Source: an uncultured Eubacteriales bacterium
GTDB taxonomy: Bacteria; Bacillota; Clostridia; Saccharofermentanales; Saccharofermentanaceae
Length of the DNA: 45,046 nucleotides
Direction of reading: 5' to 3'
Assembly: GCA_900317035.1 (NCBI GenBank)
Contig: ONFC01000018.1
Coordinates: forward strand, 1-45,046
The notes under the pieces were generated by a model. That model saw nothing but the letters and a program-made list of their open reading frames with translations, searched no databases and was not told the DNA's origin. Positions 1-8,437 of the stretch are shown here, one piece after another. The position numbers and the translations under genes were made by a program. Each line of letters begins with the position of its first letter. Position 1 is the first letter of the stretch.

Positions 1-843
1 GAATCTGAGGGAGATATTGAGAAAGCTGTTGCATGGCTGCGTGAAAAGGGTATTGCTAAGGCTGAGAAGAAGTCTGCAAGAGTTGCTGCTGAAGGAGCAG
101 TAATTGCCAAGATCGCTGACGACAAGAAGTCCGGTGCTCTCGTAGAGATCAACATCGAGACAGACTTTGCTGCTAACACAGACAAGTTCAAGGCTTTCGC
201 AGATGCAGTTGCTACACACATTCTTGCTAAGAAGCCGGCGAATGTTGAAGAACTGATGGCTCAGACACTTTACAATGATGATTCCAAGACAGTTGAGCTC
301 TTCCAGAAGGAAGCAATCGCAGATATCGGCGAGAATACTTCTATCAGAAGATTCGTAGTATATGAGGTAGAGGGCAACGGTGCTGTTGCTTCTTACATCC
401 ACATGGGTGGTAAGATCGGTGTGTTCGTAGAGTTTGGTACAGATGATGACTCCATCATCGCAGACTCCAAGTTCGCTGATTTTGCTAAGGATATCGCGAT
501 GCAGGTTGCTGCTGCTAACCCGAAGTGGCTCACACGTGAGGATGTTCCGGAAGCTGATCTCGAGAAGGAAAAGGAGATCATCATCAACAAGAACCTCAAC
601 GAAGGTAAGCCGGAGAAGATCATCAAGGAGAGAATCCTGCCGGGTAACATCGAGAAGTTCTATAAGGAGAACTGCCTCGTAGAGCAGGAGTTCGTTAAGG
701 ATGATACCAAGACGATCGCTACATACACAAAGGAATTCGGCAACAATGTTTCCATCCGTCGTTTCACACGTTTCGAAATGGGTGAAGGTATTGCCAAGAA
801 GGAAGAGAACTTCGCTGAAGAGGTTATGAAGCAGATCAAGTAA
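1..843 (+). CDS. tsf: Translation elongation factor Ts, 5' end cut off by the window
   Basis: EF-Ts is the nucleotide exchange factor that recycles EF-Tu-GDP in the cytoplasm. The frame is open from base 1 and gives 280 residues to a TAA at 841-843. The fragment opens with GDIEKAVAWLREKGIAKA, the part of the EF-Ts N-terminal UBA-like region that normally sits about 30 residues after the start, so only the first 30 or so residues are missing. ETDFAANTDKF near residue 53 matches the conserved TDFVA-type core contact with EF-Tu. Both dimerisation/core subdomains are present and the length fits. In most bacteria rpsB lies immediately upstream, outside this window. An ATG at 256 opens a shorter frame but is internal to the conserved core. 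A strong terminator follows at once. Confidence 0.97.
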   Translation, partial: ESEGDIEKAVAWLREKGIAKAEKKSARVAAEGAVIAKIADDKKSGALVEINIETDFAANTDKFKAFADAVATHILAKKPANVEELMAQTLYNDDSKTVELFQKEAIADIGENTSIRRFVVYEVEGNGAVASYIHMGGKIGVFVEFGTDDDSIIADSKFADFAKDIAMQVAAANPKWLTREDVPEADLEKEKEIIINKNLNEGKPEKIIKERILPGNIEKFYKENCLVEQEFVKDDTKTIATYTKEFGNNVSIRRFTRFEMGEGIAKKEENFAEEVMKQIK

Positions 844-865
844 TCTCATCGAATTGATTTTTCTG

Positions 866-898
866 AAGGGACAGTCTTTACGGGCTGTCCCTTTTTTT
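866..898 (+). terminator. Intrinsic terminator of tsf
   Basis: AAGGGACAG (866-874) pairs with CTGTCCCTT (885-893) around a 10-base loop and runs into a T7 tract. This should end the rpsB-tsf transcript and isolates the histidine phosphatase gene that follows. Confidence 0.93.
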
Positions 899-932
899 GC
901 TTATAGTCAAGTCTTTATCTATATAGGTATTC

Positions 933-941
933 TGTTAAAAT
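933..941 (+). promoter_or_regulatory. Candidate extended -10 promoter for the histidine phosphatase
   Basis: TG-T-TAAAAT lies 41 bases before the chosen ATG at 982 and just after the tsf terminator. No good -35 box is visible. The upstream ATG at 940 overlaps this -10 element and would not be in the transcript, which supports the downstream start. Confidence 0.45.
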
Positions 942-981
942 GGATGAGGAGAAGGATCCAAACGAAAAGAAAGGGCCGAAT

Positions 982-1704
982 ATGAAGATATTGATCGTCC
1001 GGCATGGTGATCCGGATTATGAAAATGACTGCCTGACCGAACAGGGAAAAATCGAAGCTGAACTCCTTTCCAGAAGAATGGAAAAAGTTCCGGCGGATTA
1101 TTGCTATGTCTCGCCTCTGGGACGAGCCAAAGAAACGGCTTCCTACTGTCTTCCCAAGATGGGAAAAGCAGCAGAAGAACTGGAGTGGCTCCGTGAATTT
1201 GCGCCGAAAGTCCAGCGTCCGGAGAAGCTCGGAGTTGCCTGGGACTGGTGCCCGCAGGACTGGATGAGCATGCCCGATGCTTTTGATTATGATAAGTGGA
1301 CCGAATATCCTGCGCTGAAAGACGCACATGTTCGAGAGGAACGCGACTGGGTCTATGCTGAGTTTGAAAAACTTCTCGAGAAACATGGCTACAGAAAAGA
1401 AGGAAAATGGTTCCGTGCAGAAAAACCCAATAACGATACGATAGTGCTTTTCTGCCATTACGGGCTGGAAGCGGTCCTTCTGTCTTATCTTTTGAATCTT
1501 TCGCCTTTTATCATGTGGCATGCCATGATGGCGGCCCCTACGTCCGTTACCACTGTCGTGACAGAAGAAAGACGGCAAGGGATCGCGCAGTTCCGTATGC
1601 TTTCTTTCGGAGATGTCTCCCACCTGTACGCCGGTGGAGTCGAGCCGTCCTTTTCCGGCCGGTTCCGCGAATGTTACACCAACGACTATGAGAGAAAAGA
1701 CTAA
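982..1704 (+). CDS. Histidine phosphatase family protein (phosphoglycerate mutase-like)
   Basis: Member of the branch-1 histidine phosphatase superfamily (cobC/gpmB-like), cytoplasmic. The product of 240 residues begins MKILIVRHGD; R7-H8-G9 is the RHG motif with the phospho-accepting His8. Further on are SPLGRAKETA, the typical second substrate-phosphate site, and the second catalytic histidine H159 in LFCHYG. The start at 982 is preferred over the in-frame ATG at 940 because MKILIVRHG is the normal family N-terminus, an AAGGG ribosome binding site sits 6 bases upstream, and a candidate -10 box covers position 940. The true substrate cannot be read from sequence; phosphosugar or nucleotide-loop phosphatases are both common in this family. 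It appears to be a single-gene unit between tsf and pyrH. Confidence 0.88.
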   Translation: MKILIVRHGDPDYENDCLTEQGKIEAELLSRRMEKVPADYCYVSPLGRAKETASYCLPKMGKAAEELEWLREFAPKVQRPEKLGVAWDWCPQDWMSMPDAFDYDKWTEYPALKDAHVREERDWVYAEFEKLLEKHGYRKEGKWFRAEKPNNDTIVLFCHYGLEAVLLSYLLNLSPFIMWHAMMAAPTSVTTVVTEERRQGIAQFRMLSFGDVSHLYAGGVEPSFSGRFRECYTNDYERKD

Positions 1705-1789
1705 AAAGAGAAAAAATCCGGCTTTTGTCTTTTCAGAATCCGGAATTAACGATAAAATGATTTAAGTATATATATGGGAGGACAAGGTA

Positions 1790-2497
1790 ATGAGTGAACC
1801 TGTCTATAAAAGGATCCTTCTCAAGATCAGTGGTGAAGCACTGGCGGGAGATAAGAAAGTCGGTATCGACGATGATACAGTAAAGAGCATCTGCGCAGAG
1901 ATCAAGAAAGTTGCGGATCTCGGTGTAGAAGTCGCAGTCGTTGTCGGTGGCGGAAACTTCTGGAGAGGAAGATCAAGCGAGAATATGGATCGTGTTACTG
2001 CCGACCATATGGGTATGCTGGCAACTCTGATGAATGCACTGGCCATCTCCGATGCTCTCGAGCAGGCAGGTGCTGTCACACGAGTTATGTCCGCTGTTGA
2101 TGTCCGTCAGATGGCGGAACCGTATATCAGAAAGAGAGCCGTAAGACATCTCGAAAAGAAGAGAATCGTTATTTTCGCCTGCGGAACAGGAAACCCGTTC
2201 TTCAGCACAGATACAGGAGCAGCTCTCCGTGCGACCGAGATCGAAGCGGATATCTTCTGTAAGGCAACGATGGTAGATGGTGTCTATGACAAGGATCCGC
2301 ATAAGTATCCGGATGCCGTGAAGTATAAGACGATCACCCATGATGAGGTGCTCTCGAAAAATCTTAAGGTCATGGATGCTACTGCTGCGGCACTCTGCCG
2401 TGATAATCATACGAAGATCATGGTATTTTCCATGGAAGATCCGGGAAATATCGTCCGGGTCGTACTTGGCGAAGATATAGGAACGATCGTAGGCTGA
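1790..2497 (+). CDS. pyrH: UMP kinase
   Basis: Cytoplasmic hexameric UMP kinase (UMP + ATP to UDP + ADP), the pyrimidine nucleotide step feeding UTP and CTP synthesis. The 235-residue length is typical. It opens with [12 protein letters not shown], the amino-acid-kinase family phosphate loop; GGGNFWRG (about residues 54-61) and the following [18 protein letters not shown] form the UMP site; [16 protein letters not shown] near residue 137 is the second signature and is diagnostic for PyrH. The ribosome binding site is GGGAGGACAAG before ATG 1790. The 85-base gap upstream is AT-rich, with TAAAAT at 1753-1758 as a possible -10 element. frr follows 32 bases later, the usual pyrH-frr pairing. Confidence 0.97.
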   Translation: MSEPVYKRILLKISGEALAGDKKVGIDDDTVKSICAEIKKVADLGVEVAVVVGGGNFWRGRSSENMDRVTADHMGMLATLMNALAISDALEQAGAVTRVMSAVDVRQMAEPYIRKRAVRHLEKKRIVIFACGTGNPFFSTDTGAALRATEIEADIFCKATMVDGVYDKDPHKYPDAVKYKTITHDEVLSKNLKVMDATAAALCRDNHTKIMVFSMEDPGNIVRVVLGEDIGTIVG

Positions 2498-2529
2498 TCG
2501 GAATTTGAGTTCAAAGGAGGCTTGATATT

Positions 2530-3102
2530 ATGGCAATGGTAGAAATTACAAAAGAGGTTTTTGATTCTTATGAAGAGAAAATGAAAAAGACGATCTCAAA
2601 CCTCACGGAAAACTTTAACGCGATCCGTGCCGGTCGTGCTAACCCGCATGTTCTTGATCGTATTACAGTAGATTATTACGGTACACAGTCTCAGCTGAAT
2701 GCTGTTGCGAATATCCAGGTCCCGGAGCCGAGAATGATCACTCTGACACCTTGGGATCCGTCAATGCTCAAAGAGATCGAGAAAGCGATCCAGTCTTCTG
2801 ATCTCGGAATTAACCCCAGCAATGACGGAAAGATGATCCGTCTGGTTTTCCCGATTCTTACTGAGGAACGCCGTAAGGAACTCGTAAAGAGTGTTATGAA
2901 GTATGGTGAGGAAGCAAAGGTTGCGATCCGTAATATCCGCCGTGAAGGTATTGATAAATATCGTGCCATCAATAAGAAAAAAGAACTCACCGATGATGAT
3001 CTGGGCTATTTTGAAGAGCAGATCCAGAAACTTACCGACAAGTATGTAAAAGAGGTCGATAAGAGCTGTGAGGCTAAGCAGAAGGATCTTATGGAGATCT
3101 GA
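2530..3102 (+). CDS. frr: Ribosome recycling factor
   Basis: RRF splits post-termination ribosomes together with EF-G. The product is 190 residues, slightly longer than the usual 185. It shows the three-helix-bundle signatures NFNAIRAGRANPHVLDRI near residue 28, YYGTQSQLNAVANIQVPEPR near 48-68 and DGKMIRLVFPILTEERRKEL near 97-117. Helix III ends with LGYFEEQIQKLTDKYVKEVD. AAAGGAGG at about 2513-2520 gives a very strong ribosome binding site 9-10 bases before ATG 2530. It is transcribed with pyrH and followed by a strong terminator. Confidence 0.98.
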   Translation: MAMVEITKEVFDSYEEKMKKTISNLTENFNAIRAGRANPHVLDRITVDYYGTQSQLNAVANIQVPEPRMITLTPWDPSMLKEIEKAIQSSDLGINPSNDGKMIRLVFPILTEERRKELVKSVMKYGEEAKVAIRNIRREGIDKYRAINKKKELTDDDLGYFEEQIQKLTDKYVKEVDKSCEAKQKDLMEI

Positions 3103-3125
3103 TAACCGTAGAAGGAAAAATAAAG

Positions 3126-3167
3126 GGTTGTCTCCGGGTATGATCCTTCGAGACAACCTCTTTTTTT
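3126..3167 (+). terminator. Intrinsic terminator between frr and uppS, touching the uppS ribosome binding site
   Basis: GGTTGTCTC (3126-3134) pairs with GAGACAACC (3150-3158) around a 15-base loop, followed by TCTTTTTTT. The last U is directly next to GGAGA (3168-3172), the ribosome binding site of uppS. uppS therefore depends on read-through or on a promoter inside frr. Confidence 0.9.
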
Positions 3168-3177
3168 GGAGAAGTGT

Positions 3178-3972
3178 ATGTGCCCTGCTGAGGACGGAAA
3201 ATTAGGATTCTTTTCTAGAAAAAAAGCCGTGGAGGTTGATGCTTCCCAGCTGAAGATACCGACGCATCTTGCTGTCATTATGGATGGCAACGGAAGATGG
3301 GCCAAAAAACGTATGCTTCCAAGATCCGCAGGTCACCGTGCCGGTGCGGATAATCTGAAGAATCTTTGTAAGTACTGCGGTCACTATGGAATCAAGTACG
3401 TGACCGTCTATGCTTTTTCCACGGAGAACTGGTCACGTCCGGAAAGTGAAGTGCATACTCTGATGGAGCTTTTCGTCGAGTATTTTGACCGGTATGATCC
3501 GGAGCTTGAAGCAGAAGGTATCCGTGTCCGCTTTACCGGTGATATCGCTGCACTTCCGCAGAATATTCAGGATGTCTGCAAGAGGGCGGAAGAAGGAAGC
3601 AAACACCGTAACCGTATGACGCTTATCGTCGCATTTAATTACGGCGGCAGAAGAGAGATCGTGCAGGCTGCTCAGAAACTTGCGGATCAGGTGGCTTCCG
3701 GAAAGCTCAAAAGTGAAGATATCACGGAAGATCTCTTTGCTAAACAGCTGTATCTGCCGGATGTTCCGGATCCTGATCTTATCATCCGTCCTAGCGGAGA
3801 GGAAAGAACATCGAATTTCCTTGTCTGGGAAGGTGCATATTCCGAACTTTGGTTTTCGGATGTGCTCTGGCCGGATTTCGGTATGAAAGAACTTACCGAT
3901 GCACTTATCGCATATACGAAGAGAGATCGCCGATTCGGCGGACTGTCCAAGGAGAAGAAGGAAGAGAACTGA
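3178..3972 (+). CDS. uppS: Isoprenyl transferase, undecaprenyl diphosphate synthase type
   Basis: Cis-prenyltransferase making undecaprenyl diphosphate, the lipid carrier for peptidoglycan and other envelope glycans. From ATG 3178 the product is 264 residues. HLAVIMDGNGRWAKKR contains the catalytic Asp36 and the phosphate-binding arginine region; AGHRAGADNLK, VYAFSTENWSRP, VAFNYGGRREI and DLIIRPSGEERTSNFLVW are the other four family blocks, and LWPDF near the end binds isopentenyl diphosphate. An in-frame TTG at 3166 would lengthen it by four residues, but the TTG lies in the terminator U tract and in the GGAGA ribosome binding site, so ATG 3178 is the start. cdsA follows after 3 bases. Confidence 0.97.
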   Translation: MCPAEDGKLGFFSRKKAVEVDASQLKIPTHLAVIMDGNGRWAKKRMLPRSAGHRAGADNLKNLCKYCGHYGIKYVTVYAFSTENWSRPESEVHTLMELFVEYFDRYDPELEAEGIRVRFTGDIAALPQNIQDVCKRAEEGSKHRNRMTLIVAFNYGGRREIVQAAQKLADQVASGKLKSEDITEDLFAKQLYLPDVPDPDLIIRPSGEERTSNFLVWEGAYSELWFSDVLWPDFGMKELTDALIAYTKRDRRFGGLSKEKKEEN

Positions 3973-3975
3973 CGT

Positions 3976-4836
3976 ATGTTACAGAGGATCATTACAGGAA
4001 CGATTTTTACTGTTGCTGTGTTAGCACTGGTCATCCCGGCATATTTTGTGCCGCCGGTCCTCATTGCTTTCACTTTTATCGTCACGACGATGGCTCTTGT
4101 TGAATTGATCAAGGCAGCTAAGCATACACAGACGGAGATGTCTGTTCCGGCAACTGTCCTTGGCGGATATTTAGGATTTCTTCCTCTGGTCTTCTGGCTG
4201 ACGGAAGGCACTCCTTCTCAGGGGTTTACGCTATATGCGCTGATCACGCTGATCTACTGCTTCATTTCTACGATGATCCCGCCGCTTGTAAAAGAACATC
4301 CTGAAGCGATCCGCTCCGGATTTGCTTCCTCTATGATCATCATATATGTCTCATTTCCGATCGCATGTACCCATGTCATGATGTACCTGATCCCTAACGG
4401 CTGGTACTTTATGGTCATCGGTCTTTTTGCCCCGTGGATCTCGGATGTTTTTGCATATTTTTGCGGATCGTTTTTCGGTAAGCATAAGATCGTACCGCAT
4501 ATCAGCCCGAAGAAGACCTGGGAAGGCTGTATTGGAGGAGCTCTGTTTACAGCACTTCTTACTGCACTTTTCTTTGCGTTCGTAATGGTCCATGTTATGG
4601 AAGTGACCATGTCATTTACGCTTTTTGTGACTCTGGCTGCTATTTTCGGTTTCCTCCTGTCCTGCGTTTCGCAGCTTGGAGACTGGATGGCTTCAAGTAT
4701 TAAACGACTCGTAGGCATTAAGGATTTTGGAAAGATCATGCCGGGACACGGCGGTATTATGGATCGCTTTGACAGTGCATTTTTCACGCTTCCTGTTGCT
4801 TTGGGCCTCGCATATGCTGTAGTTTGGGGAGGTTAA
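3976..4836 (+). CDS. cdsA: Phosphatidate cytidylyltransferase
   Basis: Integral membrane enzyme that makes CDP-diacylglycerol from CTP and phosphatidic acid, the entry to all anionic phospholipids. The 286-residue protein is hydrophobic with about eight membrane segments. The C-terminal CDS signature is clear at about residues 232-272: SQLGDWMASSIKRLVGIKDF, then KIMPGHGGIMDRFDS with the metal-binding aspartates, preceded by SPKKTWEG near residue 177. It lies 3 bases after uppS, and its final codons carry the GGAGG of dxr, so the genes are translationally close. Confidence 0.97.
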   Translation: MLQRIITGTIFTVAVLALVIPAYFVPPVLIAFTFIVTTMALVELIKAAKHTQTEMSVPATVLGGYLGFLPLVFWLTEGTPSQGFTLYALITLIYCFISTMIPPLVKEHPEAIRSGFASSMIIIYVSFPIACTHVMMYLIPNGWYFMVIGLFAPWISDVFAYFCGSFFGKHKIVPHISPKKTWEGCIGGALFTALLTALFFAFVMVHVMEVTMSFTLFVTLAAIFGFLLSCVSQLGDWMASSIKRLVGIKDFGKIMPGHGGIMDRFDSAFFTLPVALGLAYAVVWGG

Positions 4837-4837
4837 T

Positions 4838-6004
4838 ATGAAGTCTCTTTGTATTTTAGGTTCTACAGGTTCAATCGGTACGCAGACGCTTCAGGTAGTA
4901 CGTCATTTCCGTGAAGAATTTAAGATTATCTCCCTTACCTGCGGATATAATATCGAACTCCTTCTGGAGCAGATCATCGAGTTTTCTCCGGAGTGTGTAA
5001 GTGTGGCTACGAAAGAGAGAAGAGACACGTTAAAGCGTATGCTTCCCCGTGATTCCAAAGTGAAGGTCTTTTGTGAAGATGATGGAAACTGTCACTGTGC
5101 GACTCTTCCGAAAGTCGACTGCGTAGTGGGCGCTATGGTCGGAATGAAAGGTCTTTCGCCGGTCATTGCCGCGATCCATGCCGGAAAGGATATTGCTCTT
5201 GCAAATAAAGAAACACTGGTTACCGCGGGTTCTATCGTTATGCCGCTGGTAAAACAGAAGAAGGTTGCGCTTCTGCCTGTGGATTCGGAGCATTCCGCGA
5301 TCTGGCAGTGCCTCATGGGACAGCCCGAGGGTTCTCTAAAAAAGATCCTTCTGACGGCATCCGGCGGACCTTTCCGCGGATTTACCCGTGAACAGCTGAA
5401 AGACGTGACCTTGGATGACGCGATGAATCATCCGACCTGGAATATGGGCGGTAAAGTTACGATCGATTCTTCCACGATGATGAATAAAGGACTGGAAGTT
5501 CTGGAAGCCTCCTGGCTCTTCGATCTTCCTGTGGATCAGATCGATATCGTCGTACATCCGCAAAGTATCGTTCACTCCATGGTCGAGCTTTCAGATGGTT
5601 CTGTGCTTGCGCAGATGGGTTTCCCGAATATGATGATGCCGATCCAGGTGGCTCTTTTCCATCCGAAAAGAAGCTTGGGTATCTGCCGTCCTTTCTCGCC
5701 ATTTGATGAGCAGACGGGAACGCTTACTTTTGAACCCTGCAACCGTCAGGTATTCCATCTCGTAGATATGGCATATCATGCGGGAAGAGTCGGTGGTACT
5801 CTTCCGGCTGCCATGAATGCTGCCAATGAGGTGATCGTTGCGGACTTCCTTAAGGGAAAAGCATCGTTCCTCGATATCGAGAAGACCGTGTGTACGGTAA
5901 TGGAAAGACATGAGCGGGATGGCGTCACGCAGAATCCGTCACTTGGCGAGATCTTTGCGGTGGATTCGTGGGCAAGAATGATTACTGAAGAAATTAGAAA
6001 GTGA
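4838..6004 (+). CDS. dxr: 1-deoxy-D-xylulose 5-phosphate reductoisomerase
   Basis: NADPH- and metal-dependent enzyme converting DXP to 2-C-methyl-erythritol 4-phosphate, the committed step of the MEP isoprenoid pathway. The 388-residue length is standard. The NADPH site is LGSTGSIGTQTLQVV at residues 7-21; NKETLVTAG (about 128-136), VDSEHSAIWQCL (about 148-159) with metal-binding Asp and Glu, ASGGPFRGF, and MMNKGLEVLEASWLF are all present, as is VVHPQSIVHSMVE. The start is one base after the cdsA stop, with GGAGG inside the cdsA 3' end. Together with ispG two genes on and uppS upstream it supplies prenyl precursors for the envelope. Confidence 0.98.
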   Translation: MKSLCILGSTGSIGTQTLQVVRHFREEFKIISLTCGYNIELLLEQIIEFSPECVSVATKERRDTLKRMLPRDSKVKVFCEDDGNCHCATLPKVDCVVGAMVGMKGLSPVIAAIHAGKDIALANKETLVTAGSIVMPLVKQKKVALLPVDSEHSAIWQCLMGQPEGSLKKILLTASGGPFRGFTREQLKDVTLDDAMNHPTWNMGGKVTIDSSTMMNKGLEVLEASWLFDLPVDQIDIVVHPQSIVHSMVELSDGSVLAQMGFPNMMMPIQVALFHPKRSLGICRPFSPFDEQTGTLTFEPCNRQVFHLVDMAYHAGRVGGTLPAAMNAANEVIVADFLKGKASFLDIEKTVCTVMERHERDGVTQNPSLGEIFAVDSWARMITEEIRK

Positions 6005-6017
6005 GCCTCTGAACAAT

Positions 6018-7331
6018 ATGTCACCGTTAAGTATTATTATCTGCATATTGGGATTAGGTATCCTGGCTGCTGTGCACGAGATCGGTCATTTTATCGTTGC
6101 ACGCCTTCTGAAGATTAAAGTATATGAATTATCTGTCTTTGTCGGACCGAAGCTTTTCTCGTGGAAAAGAAAGGATATCGAGTATTATATCCGCCTGATC
6201 CCGCTGGGCGCGTATGTCCGCTTTTCGGAAATCGATGATGAGACCGGGGAACTAAAGGACGATAATCCCGAGAATCTGATCAATCAGGCCAGATGGAAGC
6301 GCCTTTTAGTCTCGCTTGCCGGTCCGGCTATGAATGTTATTCTCGGCATCATCATTTTTATGATCTGCTTTTCAAAATTCGGTTTTCTCGAGCTGAAACA
6401 GGATGTTGTCGTGCCGGGAACGCAGGTTGCCGCCACACAGATGATCGAAGAGGGAGATACCATCCTAAAGTTTAACGGGCAGAGAGTATTCTGCCAGATG
6501 GATCTGTCTTACTATCTTGGTAAAGTAAATAATTCGGATGAGATCACACTGCAGATGAAATCTGCACGCACGGGTGAAAAGTACGAGGTTATCCTTGTTC
6601 CGGAAATCACAGAACAGTATATGCTCGGTATTACACACTATGCCGGTCTTGATCAGAATCAGGGCTGGACGATCACATCTGTAGATCCTTCCCAGAATGA
6701 AGGAGATCCGGTTCTGAAAGCGAAGGACTCGATCCTTTCTGTCAATGATGTACCTGTTTCCGATCCGGGGATCTCTGATCTTGTACGTAATTCCAAGGGA
6801 GAGACACTGACGATACGGCTGATCCGAAATGGTGAAGAGATGACGGTTACGATGCGGGCGACAAAGATCAAGAGTTCGAACCTGCGTGGTATTTATCTCA
6901 GAGACGGAAAAGGATTCGTCTCCTGTCTCCGTGAATCTATCGTTTTCCCGATCGCCTTTGTCCGAATATCCATTGATGCACTTGCGCAGGCATTTACAGG
7001 GAATGTCCCTGCATATGATGTTGTTTCCGGACCGGTCGGTATCGCATCGGTCGTATCGGACGTAGTGGATGCACCGGATACAGACAGCAGTGAGAAGATC
7101 GAGATGCTCCTTATCCTTTTGGGCGGCATTTCCGTCGGCCTTGCATTCACGAACATGCTTCCGATCCCGGGTCTTGACGGTAACGCGATCGTTCTTACTG
7201 TCGTAGAGATGATCCGCGGAAAGAAACTGTCCAGAAAAGCTGAACAGGTCATAAATGTGATCGGATTTGTCATGATCATAGGACTGGTCATATTTGCACT
7301 TGTGTCCGATATCATACGATTATCGAGGTGA
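6018..7331 (+). CDS. rseP: RIP site-2 metalloprotease
   Basis: Intramembrane zinc protease of the RseP/RasP/MmpA family, which cleaves anti-sigma factors and signal-peptide remnants in the membrane. It has 437 residues. HEIGH (H20, E21, H24) in the first membrane helix gives two zinc ligands and the catalytic Glu; the third ligand is D387 in PIPGLDGN near the C-terminus. The region between about residues 130 and 300 has the length and composition of one complete and one partial PDZ domain. The usual LDGGR after the third ligand is LDGNA here, a mild variation. The ribosome binding site is weak (AAAGTGAG, long spacing), but no other start precedes HEIGH suitably. It keeps its common place between dxr and ispG. 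Confidence 0.95.
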   Translation: MSPLSIIICILGLGILAAVHEIGHFIVARLLKIKVYELSVFVGPKLFSWKRKDIEYYIRLIPLGAYVRFSEIDDETGELKDDNPENLINQARWKRLLVSLAGPAMNVILGIIIFMICFSKFGFLELKQDVVVPGTQVAATQMIEEGDTILKFNGQRVFCQMDLSYYLGKVNNSDEITLQMKSARTGEKYEVILVPEITEQYMLGITHYAGLDQNQGWTITSVDPSQNEGDPVLKAKDSILSVNDVPVSDPGISDLVRNSKGETLTIRLIRNGEEMTVTMRATKIKSSNLRGIYLRDGKGFVSCLRESIVFPIAFVRISIDALAQAFTGNVPAYDVVSGPVGIASVVSDVVDAPDTDSSEKIEMLLILLGGISVGLAFTNMLPIPGLDGNAIVLTVVEMIRGKKLSRKAEQVINVIGFVMIIGLVIFALVSDIIRLSR

Positions 7332-7336
7332 CGTAG

Positions 7337-8398
7337 ATGATTGAGCGATTTCAAACTAAGCAGGTAAATATCGGCGGAGTACTTGTCGGAGGCGATGCAC
7401 CGGTCGCGATCCAGTCGATGAATAATACGGATACCCGTGATGTAGCGGCAACGCTTGCCCAGATTACTGAATTGAAAAATGCGGGCTGTGATATCACCCG
7501 CGTGGCTATCCTGAATATGGAGGCAGCGGAAGCTCTCTCGGAGATCACGAAGAAGAGTCCGCTTCCCGTTGTTGCAGATATACACTTCGATTACCGTCTG
7601 GCGCTGGAATCCATAAAAAACGGTGCTTCAAAGATCCGTATCAATCCCGGTAATATCGGTGGAATCGACCGCGTAAAAGCTGTGGCTGATCTTGCGAAAG
7701 AAAGAGGAATCCCGATCCGTGTCGGCGTAAACTCCGGATCGATCGGCAAAGATATGCTCGAAAAGTACGGCGGAGTAAATGCGGACTCTCTTTCCCAGAG
7801 TGCACTTTCGTCGATCCGTATCCTGGAAGACTGCGGGTTTGACGATATTGTCGTCAGTATGAAGTCCTCGGATCCGGTATTGACGATCGAGAGTTACCGA
7901 CTTCTTCGGAAGCAGGTTCCATATCCTTTCCATGTAGGGGTTACCGAGGCCGGTACACTCCGGGAGGGCATCATCCGAAGCAGTGTCGGTATCGGTGCGC
8001 TGCTTTCTGAGGGGATCGGTGATACGATCCGTGTCAGTCTGACCGATGAGCCGAAAGAAGAAGTATATGCAGGAATTTCGATCCTGCGGGCGCTGGGCCT
8101 TCGGTCCGGCGGTATGCGTCTGGTTTCCTGTCCGACGTGCGGCAGGACACAGGTTCCGCTGATCGAAGTGGCGAAAGAAGTTGAATCACGCATCCGGGAT
8201 CTTCCGTATGATATGACTGTTGCCGTAATGGGATGCGCTGTGAACGGCCCGGGTGAGGCCAGAGAGGCAGATGTCGGTATTGCCGGCGGTGTGGATGAAT
8301 TCCTGCTGTTTAAGAAAGGCGAACCCGTCTGCAAGGTCCCCAAAGAATCTGCAGTAGATGCGCTGATGAAAGCCATCGAAGAAATGAATCAGAATTAA
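7337..8398 (+). CDS. ispG: 4-hydroxy-3-methylbut-2-en-1-yl diphosphate synthase
   Basis: [4Fe-4S] enzyme that reduces MEcPP to HMBPP in the MEP pathway. The protein has 353 residues, typical of the two-domain bacterial form: a TIM barrel (residues 1-250, with VAIQSMNNTDTRD and IRINPGNIG) and a C-terminal cluster domain. C265, C268 (SCPTCGRT) and C300 (MGCAVNGPGE) are the three cysteine ligands, and E307 is the expected fourth ligand. The ribosome binding site is GAGGTGA, 5 bases before ATG 7337. The gene follows rseP by 5 bases and precedes polC by 39. Confidence 0.98.
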   Translation: MIERFQTKQVNIGGVLVGGDAPVAIQSMNNTDTRDVAATLAQITELKNAGCDITRVAILNMEAAEALSEITKKSPLPVVADIHFDYRLALESIKNGASKIRINPGNIGGIDRVKAVADLAKERGIPIRVGVNSGSIGKDMLEKYGGVNADSLSQSALSSIRILEDCGFDDIVVSMKSSDPVLTIESYRLLRKQVPYPFHVGVTEAGTLREGIIRSSVGIGALLSEGIGDTIRVSLTDEPKEEVYAGISILRALGLRSGGMRLVSCPTCGRTQVPLIEVAKEVESRIRDLPYDMTVAVMGCAVNGPGEAREADVGIAGGVDEFLLFKKGEPVCKVPKESAVDALMKAIEEMNQN

Positions 8399-8437
8399 GT
8401 TCGACCGTTTTTCGGTCTTCGGAAGGATACGATAGAA

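Noticed and set aside
919-1623. 234-codon minus-strand open frame opposite the histidine phosphatase
   Set aside because: The plus-strand protein has full catalytic motifs; the reverse frame has none.
1717-1743. TCCGG/CCGGA hairpin before pyrH as terminator
   Set aside because: Only five pairs with an 17-base loop and no T tract.
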